Shown: positions 63,494-64,000 of the stretch, piece after piece
Position numbering within the stretch: the stretch's first letter is position 1
How the letters are laid out: each line of letters starts with the position of its first letter
Assembly (NCBI RefSeq): GCF_900110415.1
Contig: NZ_FODR01000005.1
Span: 372,001-436,000, forward strand
DNA: 64,000 bases
Direction: 5' to 3'
Origin: Mucilaginibacter sp. OK283
GTDB lineage: Bacteria > Bacteroidota > Bacteroidia > Sphingobacteriales > Sphingobacteriaceae
The notes under the pieces: generated by a model
The model's input: the letters and a program-made list of their open reading frames with translations, nothing else
Told to the model about the DNA's origin: nothing
Database searches by the model: none
Made by a program: the position numbers and the translations under genes

Positions 63494-64000
63494 ATGCGTC
63501 AACCTAAACCAATAAAATATCTGCTATTGATTTTACTTTTTTTGTTGCCCGCTCAAATTGTTGCGGCCAACGCTATCGACGATCTGAAAACCGACAGCGA
63601 CGTCTTAAATTTGTTGGTAAAACTTGATACTAATTTTTTAAACCATGGAAGACCATATATCGAAGTTTTGCCGACTGATAAATTAATACCTACCCTGAAA
63701 TGTAGTGATATAGCCCGGCAATGGGATATAAAGACCTGGGAAAAGGTTGATTTTAATAATGATAAACTAACTGATCTATTGGTGACTGTAAGTGACGCGG
63801 GATCGGCCTATGTATATGCGATAATAGATCAACCATCCGGAGGCATGAAATTAATCCGAATAACACAAGGGCTGTCCCATGGTTGTCAGATAGCTAAGCC
63901 CATATGGATTGGTAATAAACAGATGTTGCGTTTTTATGCTGAAAGTTCTCTTTATAATGAAACTACAAAATCGCAAGACTGGACGCGAACAGACACCCTG
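63494..64000 (+). CDS. Exported protein, N-terminal part only
   Basis: 169 codons visible, running off the right edge. ATG 63494 opens a signal peptide (YLLLILLFLLPAQIVAA). The mature part includes DFNNDKLTDLLVTVSDAG, which resembles a single FG-GAP/VCBS-like calcium-binding loop, and then a beta-rich stretch. No family can be named from this part. Confidence 0.65.
   Translation, partial: MRQPKPIKYLLLILLFLLPAQIVAANAIDDLKTDSDVLNLLVKLDTNFLNHGRPYIEVLPTDKLIPTLKCSDIARQWDIKTWEKVDFNNDKLTDLLVTVSDAGSAYVYAIIDQPSGGMKLIRITQGLSHGCQIAKPIWIGNKQMLRFYAESSLYNETTKSQDWTRTDTL

Overview
The window looks like chromosomal DNA of a Bacteroidota member of the Sphingobacteriaceae, most like Mucilaginibacter or Pedobacter. 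Support comes from two propeller-type hybrid sensor proteins, a TonB-dependent receptor with an STN domain followed by a DUF4249 lipoprotein, DUF4290 next to murA, a YfhO-type membrane protein, weak Shine-Dalgarno sites and several promoter-like TAnnTTTG boxes. I saw no rRNA, tRNA, CRISPR array or prophage.

Layout. 1-7.5 kb: the 5' part of a Reg_prop sensor, a small membrane protein, a lone CheY-like receiver, a Crp/Fnr regulator and a complete 1408-residue hybrid histidine kinase. 7.7-13.5 kb (minus strand): a GH8 glycosidase, a GT39-type glycosyltransferase, murA with Asp in place of the fosfomycin-target Cys, and a DUF4290 protein. 13.8-24.9 kb: a dipeptide epimerase, a GNAT acetyltransferase, a decayed REP-associated transposase, a LytS/LytTR two-component pair with a TlpA-like thioredoxin, two luciferase-like monooxygenases and a nonsense-broken SMI1/KNR4 gene. 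25-33 kb: a chagasin-like lipoprotein, then a four-gene outer-membrane operon (secreted protein, TonB receptor, DUF4249 lipoprotein, MG2-type protein). 33-42 kb: small regulators and enzymes (AraC, aldo/keto reductase, Crp, HxlR/SDR divergent pair, hydrolases, DoxX). 42-46 kb: a UvrD/PcrA helicase and an XRE regulator. 46-50.4 kb: a TPR protein ending in a histidine-kinase dimerisation box without an ATPase domain, then five exported peptides. 50.4-64 kb: M20, M28 and M1 peptidases, a GH2 glycosidase, YfhO, an IS200-like transposase and two lone receivers.

The most striking locus is 48367-50209. Five consecutive genes encode Sec-exported or lipoprotein peptides that all carry the same motif, [KR][KRA]DL[GA]xAD. 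In four of them it is the exact C-terminus. The fourth gene has 21 tandem copies of FTGGPKRDLGNAD, identical in protein but varied at synonymous positions. This resembles a family of single-copy and multi-copy peptide precursors. I do not recognise it as any described system.

The intergenic DNA is also unusual. Many gaps hold inverted or tandem low-complexity words: 7-bp arrays of 13 and 17 copies, each ending 43-46 bp before a start codon; REP-like hairpins; an 85-bp dispersed palindromic element; a ~95-nt GC-rich RNA-like element; and an IS200-like gene preceded by a duplicated hairpin cassette.
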